NCBI GenBank assembly: GCA_002781745.1
Contig: PFFW01000042.1
Coordinates: 1 to 64,000, forward strand
DNA: 64,000 nt
Origin: Rhodospirillales bacterium CG15_BIG_FIL_POST_REV_8_21_14_020_66_15
GTDB lineage: Bacteria; Pseudomonadota; Alphaproteobacteria; Rhodospirillales; Casp-alpha2
Direction of reading: 5' to 3'
A program made the translations under genes and the position numbers. The notes beneath the pieces were generated by a model. The model saw nothing but the letters and a program-made list of their open reading frames with translations. It did no database searches and was not told where the DNA came from. Positions 27,913 to 39,739 of the stretch are shown one piece after another. The stretch's first letter is position 1, and the number at the start of each line of letters is the position of its first letter.

Positions 27913-28704
27913 ATGACCGCCATGTTCGACCTTTCCGGTAAGGTCGCGCTGATCACGGGCTCAAGCCGGGGAATCGGCAAGGCCATCGCCGAGGCCTATG
28001 CCCGCCAGGGCGCGAAGGTGGTGATCTCGTCGCGCAAGGCGGAGGCCTGCGAAGCGGTCGCCGCCGCCATCAACGAGGAAAACGCGGAACGCCCCGGCGA
28101 GGCCATGGCGATCCCCTGCAACGTGTCCGACACGGCGCAGTTGAAGGCTCTGGTCGGGCGTACGATCGCCGCCTGGGGGCGTATCGACATCCTGGTTTGC
28201 AATGCCGCGGTCAATCCCTATCACGGCCCCATGGCGGACATAGATGACGGCGCGTGGGACAAGATACTGCAGGTCAACGTGACGAACGTCCTGAAGCTGT
28301 GCAACCTGGTCCTGCCGGACATGGCGAAACGGCGCGACGGCTCTGTGATCCTGATTTCCTCGGTCGGTGGACTGAAGGGCTCCGTGAACCTGGGCGCCTA
28401 TGCCGTGTCCAAGGCCGCCGACATGCAGCTTGCCCGCAACCTGGCCGTCGAATGGGGACCGCACAACATCCGCGCCAACGCCATCGCGCCCGGCTTGGTG
28501 AAGACCGACTTCGCCCGCGCCCTGTGGGAAGACCCGGAAGCCCGCGCACGCGCCGAGGAAGCCTATCCGCTCGGCCGTTTGGGCGAGCCCGAGGACATTG
28601 CCGGCACGGCGGTCCTGCTCGCCTCCGGCGCCGGCAGCTTTATCACCGGACAGACCATCGTGGTCGACGGCGGCGGGACCGCCGCCGGCAACCGTTACAG
28701 CTGA
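27913..28704 (+). CDS. SDR-family oxidoreductase
   Basis: KVALITGSSRGIGKAIAEAYARQGAKVVISSRK; YAVSKAA; NAIAPGLVKTDFAR. Confidence 0.94.
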   Translation: MTAMFDLSGKVALITGSSRGIGKAIAEAYARQGAKVVISSRKAEACEAVAAAINEENAERPGEAMAIPCNVSDTAQLKALVGRTIAAWGRIDILVCNAAVNPYHGPMADIDDGAWDKILQVNVTNVLKLCNLVLPDMAKRRDGSVILISSVGGLKGSVNLGAYAVSKAADMQLARNLAVEWGPHNIRANAIAPGLVKTDFARALWEDPEARARAEEAYPLGRLGEPEDIAGTAVLLASGAGSFITGQTIVVDGGGTAAGNRYS

Positions 28705-28725
28705 TATCGGGAAAGGACCACCGAC

Positions 28726-29531
28726 ATGTGCCGCTGGCTCGCCTATGCGGGACCGCCCATCTACCTGGACACCCTTTTGCTGCGCCCGGAGAACTCGCTG
28801 ACCCGGCAAAGCCTGTCCGCCCTTGAAAGCGCCCATGTGGTCAACGCCGACGGCTTCGGCATCGGCTGGTACGGCGACAAGGAAACGCCCGGCCTGTACA
28901 AGGACGTCCTGCCCGCGTGGAACGACGTGAACCTGCTGAACATCTCGGAGCAGGTGAAATCGCACCTGTTCTTCGGCCACGTGCGGGCGACGACGGGCAC
29001 GGCCGTCAACCGCACCAACTGCCACCCGTTCCGCCACGGCAAATGGCTGTTCATGCACAACGGCGAAATCGGTGGCTGGTCCCGGGTGCGCCGCGCCCTG
29101 GCCTTTGCCGTAGCGCCGGAACTGTTTCCCAACATCCAGGGCACCACGGACAGTGAAGTGTTCTTCCACCTGCTCCTCACGTTCGGGCTCGAGGAAGACC
29201 CGGAAGCGGCGATCCGCCGGACCGTCCGGACGATTGAGCAGGCACAAGCGGATGCCGGCGTGAGCGAGCCGTTCAACATGACCATCGCGGTGACCGACGG
29301 ACAGACCATATGGGCCCTGCGCCATGCGTCCTCGGGCCGCGTGCCGACGCTTTACGTGGGCATGGGCGCCAAGCCGCACGACGCGGCGGACGAGGTCACC
29401 GTGGCGACGGGTACGGCGATCATCATCCTGTCGGAACCGCTGGACGACGACCTCAAGCAATGGACAGCCATCGAGTCTGACCACCTGGTAATCGCCGGCG
29501 ATGGCGCCTTTTCCGTAACGCCGTTCGCCCT

Positions 29532-29535
<4 letters not shown>
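28726..29535 (+). CDS. class II glutamine amidotransferase
   Basis: [71 protein letters not shown]. Confidence 0.93.
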
Positions 29536-30839
<1,304 letters not shown>

Positions 30840-31162
30840 GTTGAGTGTCTACTCTCTCGATCAAGTATTCTTAGCCCGCGCGTCCCCACGTGATCGTGAC
30901 GGGGACGGCAGGGTCGCCAGCATCATGCAAGCATTCTCGGCCGGGCCTGCACAGTCGCAGCTACCCGCCTCACGAAACGCCCGCGTATGTCGGTAAGAAA
31001 GAAGGCCGGATCGACGTGGTCGAGTCCGGCAAGCGATCGAAATTCGACCTGGGTGGGAGTGTCGCTGGCCACACAAGGCGCCGGCCGGACGCGGAAGTCA
31101 AGGGAATTCGCCGAGCGCGTTTCCCGCCCCTCCGCGCCACGCGCCCGCATTTTCGCCCGCCG

Positions 31163-31786
31163 TCAGGCCGCGAGGATATCCGGATCACCCTGTTTCTCGA
31201 AGCATCCGGCCGCGAAGGTCCAATCGGCGAGGTGGTCGAAAAAGGCTTCCAGGTATTTCTGGCGGGCGTTCTGATAGTCCAGGTAATATGCGTGCTCCCA
31301 CAAATCACAGGTCAGCAGCGGCTTCTGCCCGGCGGCCTGCGGCAGGCCCCCGTTGGCCGTGCTGACCACGTCCAGGGTTCCGTCGGACTCTTCGACCAGC
31401 CAGACCCAGCCCGACCCGAACCGGGCCATGCCTTCGCTGATGAACTTGGTGCGCAGATGCGGCAGGGAACCGAAGGTCTCCTCGATTCTGCTCGCCAGTT
31501 TGCCGCCCGGCGCGTCCAGCCGGTCGGGCGACATGCAGAGCCAGAAGAACCCGTGGTTCCACGCCTGGGCCGCGTTGTTGAATACGTCGGTGTCGCCCTT
31601 TTCATGGGCGCCTCGGACGACGTCCAGCAGGTCCAGGCCTTCGTAGTCCGTGCCCTTCACGGCGGCGTTCAGCTTGTCGACATAGCCTTTGTGGTGCTTG
31701 CCGTGGTGGATGTTGAGGGTCTGCTCCGACATGTACGGCAGCAAGGCGTCCGCAGCGTACGGCAGGTCGGGAAGCTTGAAAGTCAT
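31163..31786 (-). CDS. superoxide dismutase (Fe/Mn family)
   Basis: MTFKLPDLPYAADALLPYMSEQTLNIHHGKHHKGYVDKLN; AQAWNHGFFW; DLWEHAYYLDYQNAR. Confidence 0.93.
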   Translation of the reverse strand: MTFKLPDLPYAADALLPYMSEQTLNIHHGKHHKGYVDKLNAAVKGTDYEGLDLLDVVRGAHEKGDTDVFNNAAQAWNHGFFWLCMSPDRLDAPGGKLASRIEETFGSLPHLRTKFISEGMARFGSGWVWLVEESDGTLDVVSTANGGLPQAAGQKPLLTCDLWEHAYYLDYQNARQKYLEAFFDHLADWTFAAGCFEKQGDPDILAA

Positions 31787-31839
31787 GACGTGCTCCTTCT
31801 TTTCTGGTCCGTGATTCGTGGCAGGGCGCGATGGCGACG

Positions 31840-32331
31840 TCAGGCCGGGTCCTTCCGGGCCCTGTCCGGCGCCGGCGAAGGTCCGGATTTATCCCGTTCC
31901 ATGATCAGGGCACGGAACTCCTCGACCTTCTCTCCGAGGGCCGCCAGGCCCTGGCGGGTCGCTTCCTTGGCATCCGCCCATTCGCTCGCCGCCGCCGTTT
32001 CCAATTCAGCGATCTGTTGGCGGACGGCGGCGCGCTGACGGTCGATGGCTTGGCGCGCCTCGCGCCATTCAGCCTTCACGTCATCGGCGACCTCGGCACC
32101 GGCGTCGGCCGCCCGCGCCGTGGCTGCGTTCAGCTTGGAGTCCAGCGCCCTGGCCTTGCTTTGGGCCCAGTCGACGAAGGCGTCGACCGTTTCCCCGGCT
32201 TCCGTCTCGGGCGGATCGGCCGTGTCTCCGGCGGCCAGGGCCGGGCCCTGCTGGACGGCCAGGACGACCGTAAACGCGGCAGCCGAGGCAAGGGGTACGA
32301 TTGCTCGGAGATCGAAAATACGATGTTTCAT
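31840..32331 (-). CDS. hypothetical exported coiled-coil protein
   Basis: MKHRIFDLRAIVPLASAAAFTVVLAVQQGPALAAGD then helical charged sequence. Confidence 0.65.
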   Translation of the reverse strand: MKHRIFDLRAIVPLASAAAFTVVLAVQQGPALAAGDTADPPETEAGETVDAFVDWAQSKARALDSKLNAATARAADAGAEVADDVKAEWREARQAIDRQRAAVRQQIAELETAAASEWADAKEATRQGLAALGEKVEEFRALIMERDKSGPSPAPDRARKDPA

Positions 32332-32491
32332 AAGGTCCTCTCCTGCTGTCGGAACAATGGATGAGGGGCGCGGCCTCTCATGACACGGGTGCGCGCTTTT
32401 GAGGTCTGAAGGAAACCGGCAGATCGCAAGGACCGCTTTCGTGTGATGAAACGCTTTTCCGTGAAGTGGAAGGACGCGGCCAGGAACCACC

Positions 32492-32971
32492 TCAGGCCGC
32501 GCGGGTCAGGCGACGGCGCGCCCGCGACAGGCCGCTTTTCACCGTGCCGACGGCGATGTCCAATTCGCGTGCCACGTCCTGATAGCGTTTGCCTTCGAAC
32601 ACCACCAGGTGGAGAATCCACCGGTCCCGCGGTTTGAGGTCCGCCAGGGCGCGATCCAGATCCTGCAGGCGCAGGTGATCGATCTGGTCCGGCGGCTGGT
32701 GGGTTTCCTCCAACCACTCCTCCACGGGCACGTGGTGGCCGCGCCGACGGCGGCGGCGCATGCTGTCGATGAATAGATTGTGCATGATGGCGAACAACCA
32801 GGACCGGATGTCCGTTCCCGCTTCGAACCGGTCAATGCGGGACATTCCCCGTTCCAGACAGTCTTGCATCAGGTCGTCGGCCCGGTCGGGCGCGGGCTCA
32901 AGGGAACGCGCGTACCGGCGCAGGTGGGGGATCTGGGCCTCGATCTCCTGCATGAGCCGCTCGTCGGTCAT
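32492..32971 (-). CDS. ECF-type RNA polymerase sigma factor
   Basis: IPHLRRYARSLEPAPDRADDLMQDCLERGMSRIDRFEAGTDIRSWLFAIMHNLFID (sigma region 2); KPRDRWILHLVVFEGKRYQDVARELDIAVGTVKSGLSRARRRL (region 4). Confidence 0.92.
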   Translation of the reverse strand: MTDERLMQEIEAQIPHLRRYARSLEPAPDRADDLMQDCLERGMSRIDRFEAGTDIRSWLFAIMHNLFIDSMRRRRRRGHHVPVEEWLEETHQPPDQIDHLRLQDLDRALADLKPRDRWILHLVVFEGKRYQDVARELDIAVGTVKSGLSRARRRLTRAA

Positions 32972-33083
32972 GGACGCCACCATAACATAATTCGACCGGG
33001 CCTGCCGAACCGACCGCAGAAAATAACATAATATATTGATAAATATGGAAAATTTCTGGCCGAAAAGTATTTCAGGCCAGTTC

Positions 33084-33108
33084 GGAACCTTCCGTCGCCG
33101 GGGACGTT
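33084..33108 (+). promoter_or_regulatory. candidate EcfG (general stress response) promoter GGAAC-N16-CGTT
   Basis: GGAACCTTCCGTCGCCGGGGACGTT in the ECF sigma / 49-aa protein intergenic region. Confidence 0.55.
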
Positions 33109-33150
33109 GATCTGTTTGCCGGGTGTATGCATGGAAGGAGGGAGCAGATC

Positions 33151-33300
33151 ATGGACACGGACCCCACGGGTTATCCGCCCCAAGGGCAATCGGAAAATCC
33201 GCCCGCCAATCAACAGAAGAGGGGACGCGATATCATTGTCTTCGGTGTGCTGATCCTGATCGGCGCCGTCGTCGTCGCGACCCTGATCATGAAAACCTAG
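33151..33300 (+). CDS. small single-TM protein, 49 aa
   Basis: MDTDPTGYPPQGQSENPPANQQKRGRDIIVFGVLILIGAVVVATLIMKT*; GGAGG RBS at about 33136. Confidence 0.7.
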   Translation: MDTDPTGYPPQGQSENPPANQQKRGRDIIVFGVLILIGAVVVATLIMKT

Positions 33301-33408
33301 TAGAGCCTTTCCCGGTCAGATAGAGTCAATTCTGATGGCACTGTGCCGGGCCGCCCGCGCGGCTCCGTGCAGGCAGGTCGGGGAGGGCCGGCAACAACGC
33401 GGGGCAGC

Positions 33409-34071
33409 TCAGGCCCCCGTCACCCGGCGTTTCATTTCGGCAACGGCCGCGTGCGGGCTGGTCAGCACCGGCAGCCCCGCACGGACGCCGATCTCCGCCG
33501 CCAGCGGCGCCATGGAGAACTGCGCCAGCACGATACAGCCGCAGTCGTTCAGGCGCGGCGCGGCCTCGACCACGGCCCGATCGTGCGCGTCGCGCCGCCC
33601 CGCCCCCAAATCGGCCCAAGCGCCCTCGACCAGCAACGGCACCACCGTCAGGTCGACGGACCGATGGCGCGCCAGGGCCTCCATCTCGGCCGTCATGTCG
33701 GGCAGGGTCTGCGGATGGGTCGCCAGCAGGCCGACCCGGCCGCCCTGCGCAAGCGCGGCGTCCAGCACGGCCTCGTTGGGTTTCATCACCGGCACGTCGT
33801 GGCGCGCGGCGACCTCGTCGATGGCTCTGCCGAACGCCGAGCAGGTGAACAGGATGCCGTCGGGCCGACGCGCCGCCGCATAGGCGGCAAGGTCCAGGAA
33901 CCGGTCGATCAATGGCCGCGTCAGCGTCCCCCCGGCGGCGGCCAGGTCCAAGGTCAGGCTTTCGTCGAGGAGTGTCCAATGCGCGGCTTCAGGCCACAGG
34001 TCGCGGAACGCGGTTTCGACCGGCAGAATGGCTTCGCGGGTGGCATGGACAAGGGCGATCTGTTTCGTCAT
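33409..34071 (-). CDS. aspartate/glutamate racemase-family protein (Asp/Glu/hydantoin racemase superfamily)
   Basis: IALVHATREAILPVETAFRDLWPEA; ILFTCSAFGRAIDEVAARHDVPVMKPNEAV; DCGCIVLAQFSMAPLA. Confidence 0.85.
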   Translation of the reverse strand: MTKQIALVHATREAILPVETAFRDLWPEAAHWTLLDESLTLDLAAAGGTLTRPLIDRFLDLAAYAAARRPDGILFTCSAFGRAIDEVAARHDVPVMKPNEAVLDAALAQGGRVGLLATHPQTLPDMTAEMEALARHRSVDLTVVPLLVEGAWADLGAGRRDAHDRAVVEAAPRLNDCGCIVLAQFSMAPLAAEIGVRAGLPVLTSPHAAVAEMKRRVTGA

Positions 34072-34413
34072 GGCCCGCGAATAAAGCGAGAAATCGAGGA
34101 CGTTGGCAAACGTTTCCGCACCGGTCCGGGGATTCCCCCTGCAATCCGAATGGTTAAGGAATCACATACCTTTAACCGGACCGGCTGGCCGGAAGGCATA
34201 TTCCTGATTGGTCGCATTTGTGTCAGTCTGACCGCGTGTCGATGCAGCTTGCGGAACTGCTTGGGGAAATGGATGCAGCACGATCGCCAAGGAACGCCAA
34301 AACGGGGTAACATCCAGGCAACCTCCGCAGCATTGCGCCCGCCTTCGCTTCGGAACCAACCGGCGCGAAAGGTCGACGGTCTACATGCACAACCGCGACC
34401 CGGATGAGCGAGA

Positions 34414-36390
34414 ATGTGGCCTTCATTCCTTGATCCGACCCGTTTCTTCGCGATCGACATCGACTCGGCGGCGGTCCTGCCGGCAACCTACGACCCTGCG
34501 CTGATTGTCCTGTCGTTCTTCATCGCGACCCTGGCAGGTTTCGCCTTCATCCATCTGCTCCTCCGCATCGCCGAACACGAACGCACCGCCCAACGCCATC
34601 TGTGGATGACCGGCGGAGCCTTGATCATGGGATTCGGCATCTGGGCCATGCACTTTGTCGGCATGCTTGCCTACCAGCTGCCGATCCGCGTCGGCTATGA
34701 CCCGCTGATCACCCTGGCGTCCGCCGCCCCCGCCGTCCTGGCGAGCGCCTGGAACCTGCAGATCGTCGCCCGCGCCCACGTTTCCAGGGTCCGCCTGTTC
34801 CTGGGCGGCATCGTCCTGGGCGGCGGCATCGGCCTCATGCATTACACGGGGATGGCGGCGGTCGAGTTCGACGCCTTCATCCGTTACGACCCGCTGTTGT
34901 TCGCCCTGTCGCTGCTGGTCGCCGTGGCGCTGGCCATGTGCGCGCTGTGGGTCGCCTTCCGTGCCTCCCGGCGAAACGTGATTCGCACTCTGACGGGCGA
35001 GGTCCTGTCGGCCTTCCTGATCGGCCTTGCCGTCGCCGGCATGCACTACACGGCCATGAGTTCCACGATCTGTTTTGCGCGCGAGGGCGCGTCGGCGAGT
35101 ATCCAGAGCATCGGGTCCGGCGTGCTGGCCGCGGCGACGACCGTCGTCGCCACGCTGATCCTGATCGCCGGCATCGCCGCCGTGGTGTTCGACCGCCGTC
35201 TGGCGTCGGAGATACTCGGTCGCACGGAGGCGGATAACCGCGCGCACCAGACGGCGCAACGCCTGCAATTGATCATGGACAACGTGGCCGACGCGGTGAT
35301 CACGCTGGACGACCGGGGTGTGATCGAGTCCTGCAACCGCGCGGCCGAGCACATCTTCGGCCGATCCCCCGACGCCATCGTCGGGCAGCCCTTGACGGCG
35401 CTGATCACCGAGACCGACGAAGGCATGAGCAATCGCAAGCACAACTTGATGCGCTACTTCCTGGATCCGGCATCGCGCAAGGCGCAGCGGGAAGGCTTCG
35501 AGGCAATCGGTCGGCGGAGCGACGGTTCGATGGTGTTCCTGGAGGCCGCCCTGTCGGAAGTCCGGGAGGGAGGGCGCACGATCATCGTCGGCGCGTTGCG
35601 CGACATCACCGAACGCATGGTCGCGGCCCTGGCCCTTGCGCAGGCGAAGGACGACGCGGAACGCGCCAACCACGCCAAATCCGAATTCATCTCGCACATG
35701 AGTCACGAACTGCGCACGCCCCTGAACGCCGTCATCGGCATGGCGGACGTGCTTCTGCGGTTCGAACCATTGCGCGGCGACCCGGAACGTCTGGTCGAAT
35801 ATCTGGCCGACATCCGGACCAGCGGCACCCACCTTCTGGCACTGGTCAACGAAATCCTCGACGTATCGATGATCGAGTCGGGCAACCGCACCCTGAACAC
35901 GGAAACCTTCGACGCGGTCGAGGAAATCGAAAGCATCCTGCGTCCCCTGCGTGCGACCCTCAGTCGCGACAGAGCGAACCTGTCCGTCACCGCACCGGAC
36001 ACGCCGGCGATGGTCGCCGCCGACCGGCAGTCGTTCCGCCAGATCGTCCTGAACCTGGCCGGCAATTCCATTGCCCACGGGGGCGAGGACGTTAAGGTCG
36101 AAGTCCGCATCGACACCGACGTCCCGGACGACTACGTGCGGATATGCGTGGCCGACGACGGTCCGGGCATTCCCGACAGCCTGATCGACGCCATCGGCCA
36201 GCCCTTCCCCCAGGTCCAGCCCGCCTATTGCGCCGCCGCCACGGGCAACGGCGAAAAGGGGGCCGGGCTGGGCCTTTACATCGTCAACCGCCTGATCGCC
36301 CTCAACGGCGGCAAATTCTCTCTGGAAAGCAAGCCGGGTCACGGCACCATCGTGACGACACTGTGGCCCAAGACGGCGAACGCTGCTTAG
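34414..36390 (+). CDS. MHYT-domain / PAS / histidine kinase
   Basis: GIWAMHFVGMLAY, GIGLMHYTGMAAV, AGMHYTAMSS (MHYT repeats); PAS; KSEFISHMSHELRTPLNAVIGMADVL (H-box); GAGLGLYIVNRLIALNGGKFSLESKPGHGT (ATP lid). Confidence 0.94.
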   Translation: MWPSFLDPTRFFAIDIDSAAVLPATYDPALIVLSFFIATLAGFAFIHLLLRIAEHERTAQRHLWMTGGALIMGFGIWAMHFVGMLAYQLPIRVGYDPLITLASAAPAVLASAWNLQIVARAHVSRVRLFLGGIVLGGGIGLMHYTGMAAVEFDAFIRYDPLLFALSLLVAVALAMCALWVAFRASRRNVIRTLTGEVLSAFLIGLAVAGMHYTAMSSTICFAREGASASIQSIGSGVLAAATTVVATLILIAGIAAVVFDRRLASEILGRTEADNRAHQTAQRLQLIMDNVADAVITLDDRGVIESCNRAAEHIFGRSPDAIVGQPLTALITETDEGMSNRKHNLMRYFLDPASRKAQREGFEAIGRRSDGSMVFLEAALSEVREGGRTIIVGALRDITERMVAALALAQAKDDAERANHAKSEFISHMSHELRTPLNAVIGMADVLLRFEPLRGDPERLVEYLADIRTSGTHLLALVNEILDVSMIESGNRTLNTETFDAVEEIESILRPLRATLSRDRANLSVTAPDTPAMVAADRQSFRQIVLNLAGNSIAHGGEDVKVEVRIDTDVPDDYVRICVADDGPGIPDSLIDAIGQPFPQVQPAYCAAATGNGEKGAGLGLYIVNRLIALNGGKFSLESKPGHGTIVTTLWPKTANAA

Positions 36391-36400
36391 AGCGCCGTGT

Positions 36401-37582
36401 TCAGCAGACCTCGAACAGCCCCGCCGCCCCCATGCCGCCGCCGATGCACATGGTGACGACCACGTTCCTGGCCCCGCGGCGCTTGCCTTCTATCAGGATG
36501 TGGCCGGTCAGGCGCGCGCCCGTCATGCCGAAAGGATGGCCGACGGAGATGCCGCCGCCGTCGACGTTCAGGTTCTCCTGCGGGATGCCCAGCCTGTCGC
36601 GGCAATAGAGGACCTGGGAGGCGAAAGCCTCGTTCAGTTCCCACAGGTCGATGTCGTCCATCTTGAGCCCCTGGCGTTCCAGCAGGCGCGGGATGGCGAA
36701 CACGGGGCCGATGCCCATCTCGTCGGGCTCGCAGCCGGCGACGGCCAGGCCCTTGAAGATGCCGAGGGGCTGCAGCCCGCGCCGCCCGGCCTCCTTCTCG
36801 GACATGACGACGCAGGCCGACGCGCCGTCGGAAAGCTGCGACGCGTTGCCCGCCGTGATGAACTTTCCGGGCCCCATCACGGGCTCCAGCTTGGCCAAGC
36901 CTTCGAGCGTCGTCGACGGGCGGTTGCCCTCGTCCCGGTCGAGGGTTACTTCCTTTTCCGAAATTGCGCCCGTTTCCTTGTCCTTGACCAGCATCCGGGA
37001 GGTCAGGGGCACGATCTCGTCATCGAAGCGGCCGGCCTGCTGCGCCGCCGCCGTGCGCATCTGGCTTTCCAGGGCGAATTCGTCCTGGGCCTCGCGCGTG
37101 ATGCCGTAGCGCTCGGCGACGATGTCCGCCGTGTCGATCATGGGGATCCACATCTCCGGCTTGTGTTCGAGCAGCCAGTCTTCCTTGGCCTCGTTCGCCA
37201 TCGCCTTGTCGCGCACCAGGCTGATGCTCTCCAGACCACCGCCCACGGCGACCGGCACGCCGTCCATGACCACCCGATTGGCCGCCACGGCGATGGCCTG
37301 CAGGCCCGAGGCGCAGAGCCGGTTGATGGTCGTGCCGCTGGTCGTCACCGGCAGACCGGCGCGGACCACCGACATGCGGGCGATGTTCTTGCCGGTCGCT
37401 CCCTCGGGCATGCCGCAGCCGAAAACCACGTCCTCGACATCGGCCGGGTCGATCCCGGCACGGGCCACGGCATGCTTGATGACATGACCGCCCAGGGTCG
37501 CCCCATGGGTGTTGTTGAAAGCGCCCCGGCCGGCCCTGCCGATGGGGGTGCGGGCGGTGGAGACGATGACGGCGCGTTGCAT
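36401..37582 (-). CDS. acetyl-CoA acyltransferase (thiolase)
   Basis: [65 protein letters not shown]. Confidence 0.95.
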   Translation of the reverse strand: MQRAVIVSTARTPIGRAGRGAFNNTHGATLGGHVIKHAVARAGIDPADVEDVVFGCGMPEGATGKNIARMSVVRAGLPVTTSGTTINRLCASGLQAIAVAANRVVMDGVPVAVGGGLESISLVRDKAMANEAKEDWLLEHKPEMWIPMIDTADIVAERYGITREAQDEFALESQMRTAAAQQAGRFDDEIVPLTSRMLVKDKETGAISEKEVTLDRDEGNRPSTTLEGLAKLEPVMGPGKFITAGNASQLSDGASACVVMSEKEAGRRGLQPLGIFKGLAVAGCEPDEMGIGPVFAIPRLLERQGLKMDDIDLWELNEAFASQVLYCRDRLGIPQENLNVDGGGISVGHPFGMTGARLTGHILIEGKRRGARNVVVTMCIGGGMGAAGLFEVC

Positions 37583-37607
37583 TTTGTTCTTCCTTCTTGT
37601 TCGGGAT

Positions 37608-39707
37608 CTAGAGGTCGGCGAACCTGCCGCCCGTGCGGGCGAGCTTTTCCAGAAGCGGCGCCGGCTCCAACGCCGGCGATGCGGCCTCGGCCCAATGGGC
37701 CAGGCGTTCATAGACGTGCCGGGCGCCGACCTGGTCGGCGTGGAACATGGGGCCGCCCTTGGCGACCGGGAAGCCGTAGCCGTTGGTCCAGATAACGTCG
37801 ATGTCCGACGCGCGCTGGGCCATGCCCTCGTCCAAGATCTTGGCGCCCTCGTTGATCAGGGCATAAAAGCAGCGCTCGTGGATTTCCTGATCGGTGATCG
37901 CGCGGCGCTCGATCCCCAGTTCGGCGGAAGTTTCCTCAATGATCTTCTGCACCTCGGGGTCCGGCAGGGGCTTGCGCGAGCCCTCTTCGTAGCGATACCA
38001 TCCGGCCATGGTCTTCTGCCCCTTGCGCCCGGCCTCAACCACCCGGTCGGCGACCACCGGCCAGCGCTCGCCCGGCTTGAGGAACTGAACCTGCCGCTTG
38101 CGCACCAGGTAGGACACGTCCAACCCGGCCAGGTCGCCCACCGCCATCGGCCCCATGGCGAAACCGAAATCGAGGAACACCTTGTCGATCTGCTGCGGCA
38201 GGGCGCCTTCCTCGAGCAGGAAATAGGCCTGCCGCGTGTAGCGGTGGTACATGCGGTTGCCGACGAAGCCGTCGCAATTGCCGACCAGCACCGGAATCTT
38301 GTCGATGCGTTTGCCCAGATCCATGACCGTGGCGATGACGTCCCTGGCCGTTTCCTTGCCGCGTACGTTTTCCATCAGCTTCATGACGTTGGCCGGGCTG
38401 AAGAAGTGGGTGCCGATGACGTCGGCGGGCCGCTTGGTGGCCGCCGCGATTTCGTCGATGTCCAGGGTCGAGGTATTGGTCGCCAGGATCGCGCCCGGCT
38501 TCATGACCGCGTCCAGACGCCCGAAGATGTCCTTCTTCAGGCCCATCTCCTCGAACACCGCCTCGATCACGATGTCGGCGGTGCCCAGGTCCGCGTAGTC
38601 GGTGGCGCCGGCGATCAGGCTTAGGCGCCGGTCCATGTCGTCCTGCGCCAGGCGGCCCTTGGCGACCGTCGCGGCGTAGTTCCTTTCGACCTTGGCGAGG
38701 CCGGCCGTCAGCGCATCCGCCGAGGTTTCCAGCACGGTCACCGGAATGCCCGCGTTGGCGAAGCACATGGCAATGCCGCCGCCCATGGTCCCGCAGCCGA
38801 CAACGGCCGCGCTATTGATGGGCCGCTTGGGCGTGTCGCGCGGCACGTCCTTGACCTTGGCGGCCTCGCGCTCGGCGAAGAACAGGTGGCGCTGCGCCTT
38901 GGACTGATCGGAATCCCGGCACTGTACGAACAGCTTGCGCTCGAAGGCCATGCCCTCGTCGAAGGGCATCTTCGCGGCCGCCTCGACGCAGTCGATGCAG
39001 GCGAGCGGCGCCAGCAGGCCGCGCGATCGCTTTTCCCAGGTCTTGCGCGCCTCGGCGAAGACCTCGGGTTCGGCATCGGATACCGCCAGGTCACGCACCT
39101 TGCGAAGCGCGGCGCCGTCGGCCACCAGCTTTTTCGCGTAGGCGACGGCGGCGTCGGTCAGGCCACCCTCCAGCAGCGCATCGATCACGCCCAGGTCCAG
39201 CGCGTCCCGGGCCGGGAACGGGTCGCCGGACAGGATCACCTTCAATGCCCGTTTGGCGCCGATGACCCGCGGCAGGCGCTGCGTGCCGCCGGAGCCCGGG
39301 ACGATGCCCAGCTTAACCTCGGGCAGGGCGACCTGGACCGTGGCGTCGGCGACGCGGTAATGGCAGGACAGCGGCAGTTCCAGCCCGCCGCCGAAGGCCG
39401 TCGAATGCAGGGCGGCGACGACGATCTTGGGGAATTCCTCGGCCCGCGCGCAGACCTGGCGCAGGGTCGGTTCCGCCGGCGGGGCGCCGAACTCTCGGAT
39501 ATCGGCCCCGCCGGAAAAGCATCGCCCGCCGCCGCGGATCACCACCGCGTCTATGCCGGAATCACTCGCGACCTTGTCGAGCGCTTCCACGATGCCCAAA
39601 CGCACGGCGTGGCCCATCGCGTTCACCGGCGGGCTGTCGATGGTGATGACGGCGATACGGTCGCGGACGTCCAGGGTCACGGGGGCTGCGGAATCGGCTG
39701 CGGACAT
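37608..39707 (-). CDS. 3-hydroxyacyl-CoA dehydrogenase / enoyl-CoA hydratase multifunctional protein (FadB/FadJ-like)
   Basis: Enoyl-CoA hydratase N-terminal domain, then [28 protein letters not shown] and [19 protein letters not shown]; start [18 protein letters not shown] inside the 831-aa ORF. Confidence 0.94.
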   Translation of the reverse strand: MSAADSAAPVTLDVRDRIAVITIDSPPVNAMGHAVRLGIVEALDKVASDSGIDAVVIRGGGRCFSGGADIREFGAPPAEPTLRQVCARAEEFPKIVVAALHSTAFGGGLELPLSCHYRVADATVQVALPEVKLGIVPGSGGTQRLPRVIGAKRALKVILSGDPFPARDALDLGVIDALLEGGLTDAAVAYAKKLVADGAALRKVRDLAVSDAEPEVFAEARKTWEKRSRGLLAPLACIDCVEAAAKMPFDEGMAFERKLFVQCRDSDQSKAQRHLFFAEREAAKVKDVPRDTPKRPINSAAVVGCGTMGGGIAMCFANAGIPVTVLETSADALTAGLAKVERNYAATVAKGRLAQDDMDRRLSLIAGATDYADLGTADIVIEAVFEEMGLKKDIFGRLDAVMKPGAILATNTSTLDIDEIAAATKRPADVIGTHFFSPANVMKLMENVRGKETARDVIATVMDLGKRIDKIPVLVGNCDGFVGNRMYHRYTRQAYFLLEEGALPQQIDKVFLDFGFAMGPMAVGDLAGLDVSYLVRKRQVQFLKPGERWPVVADRVVEAGRKGQKTMAGWYRYEEGSRKPLPDPEVQKIIEETSAELGIERRAITDQEIHERCFYALINEGAKILDEGMAQRASDIDVIWTNGYGFPVAKGGPMFHADQVGARHVYERLAHWAEAASPALEPAPLLEKLARTGGRFADL

Positions 39708-39739
39708 CGGTCGGGTGGTTCCCTTTTCTCTTGCGGGGG

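Noticed and set aside
30870-30915. CGTCCCC...GGGGACG hairpin upstream of the DEAD-box helicase
   Set aside because: Only 7-bp arms in GC-rich sequence; too weak to call as a regulatory element.
32492-32971. ECF sigma factor as the EcfG/PhyR/NepR general stress locus itself
   Set aside because: No NepR- or PhyR-like gene is adjacent; called only as ECF sigma.
34423-36342. 639-aa minus-strand ORF opposite the MHYT kinase
   Set aside because: Low-complexity Arg/Asp/Gly/Gln-rich translation with no motifs; the sense strand is a well-formed histidine kinase.
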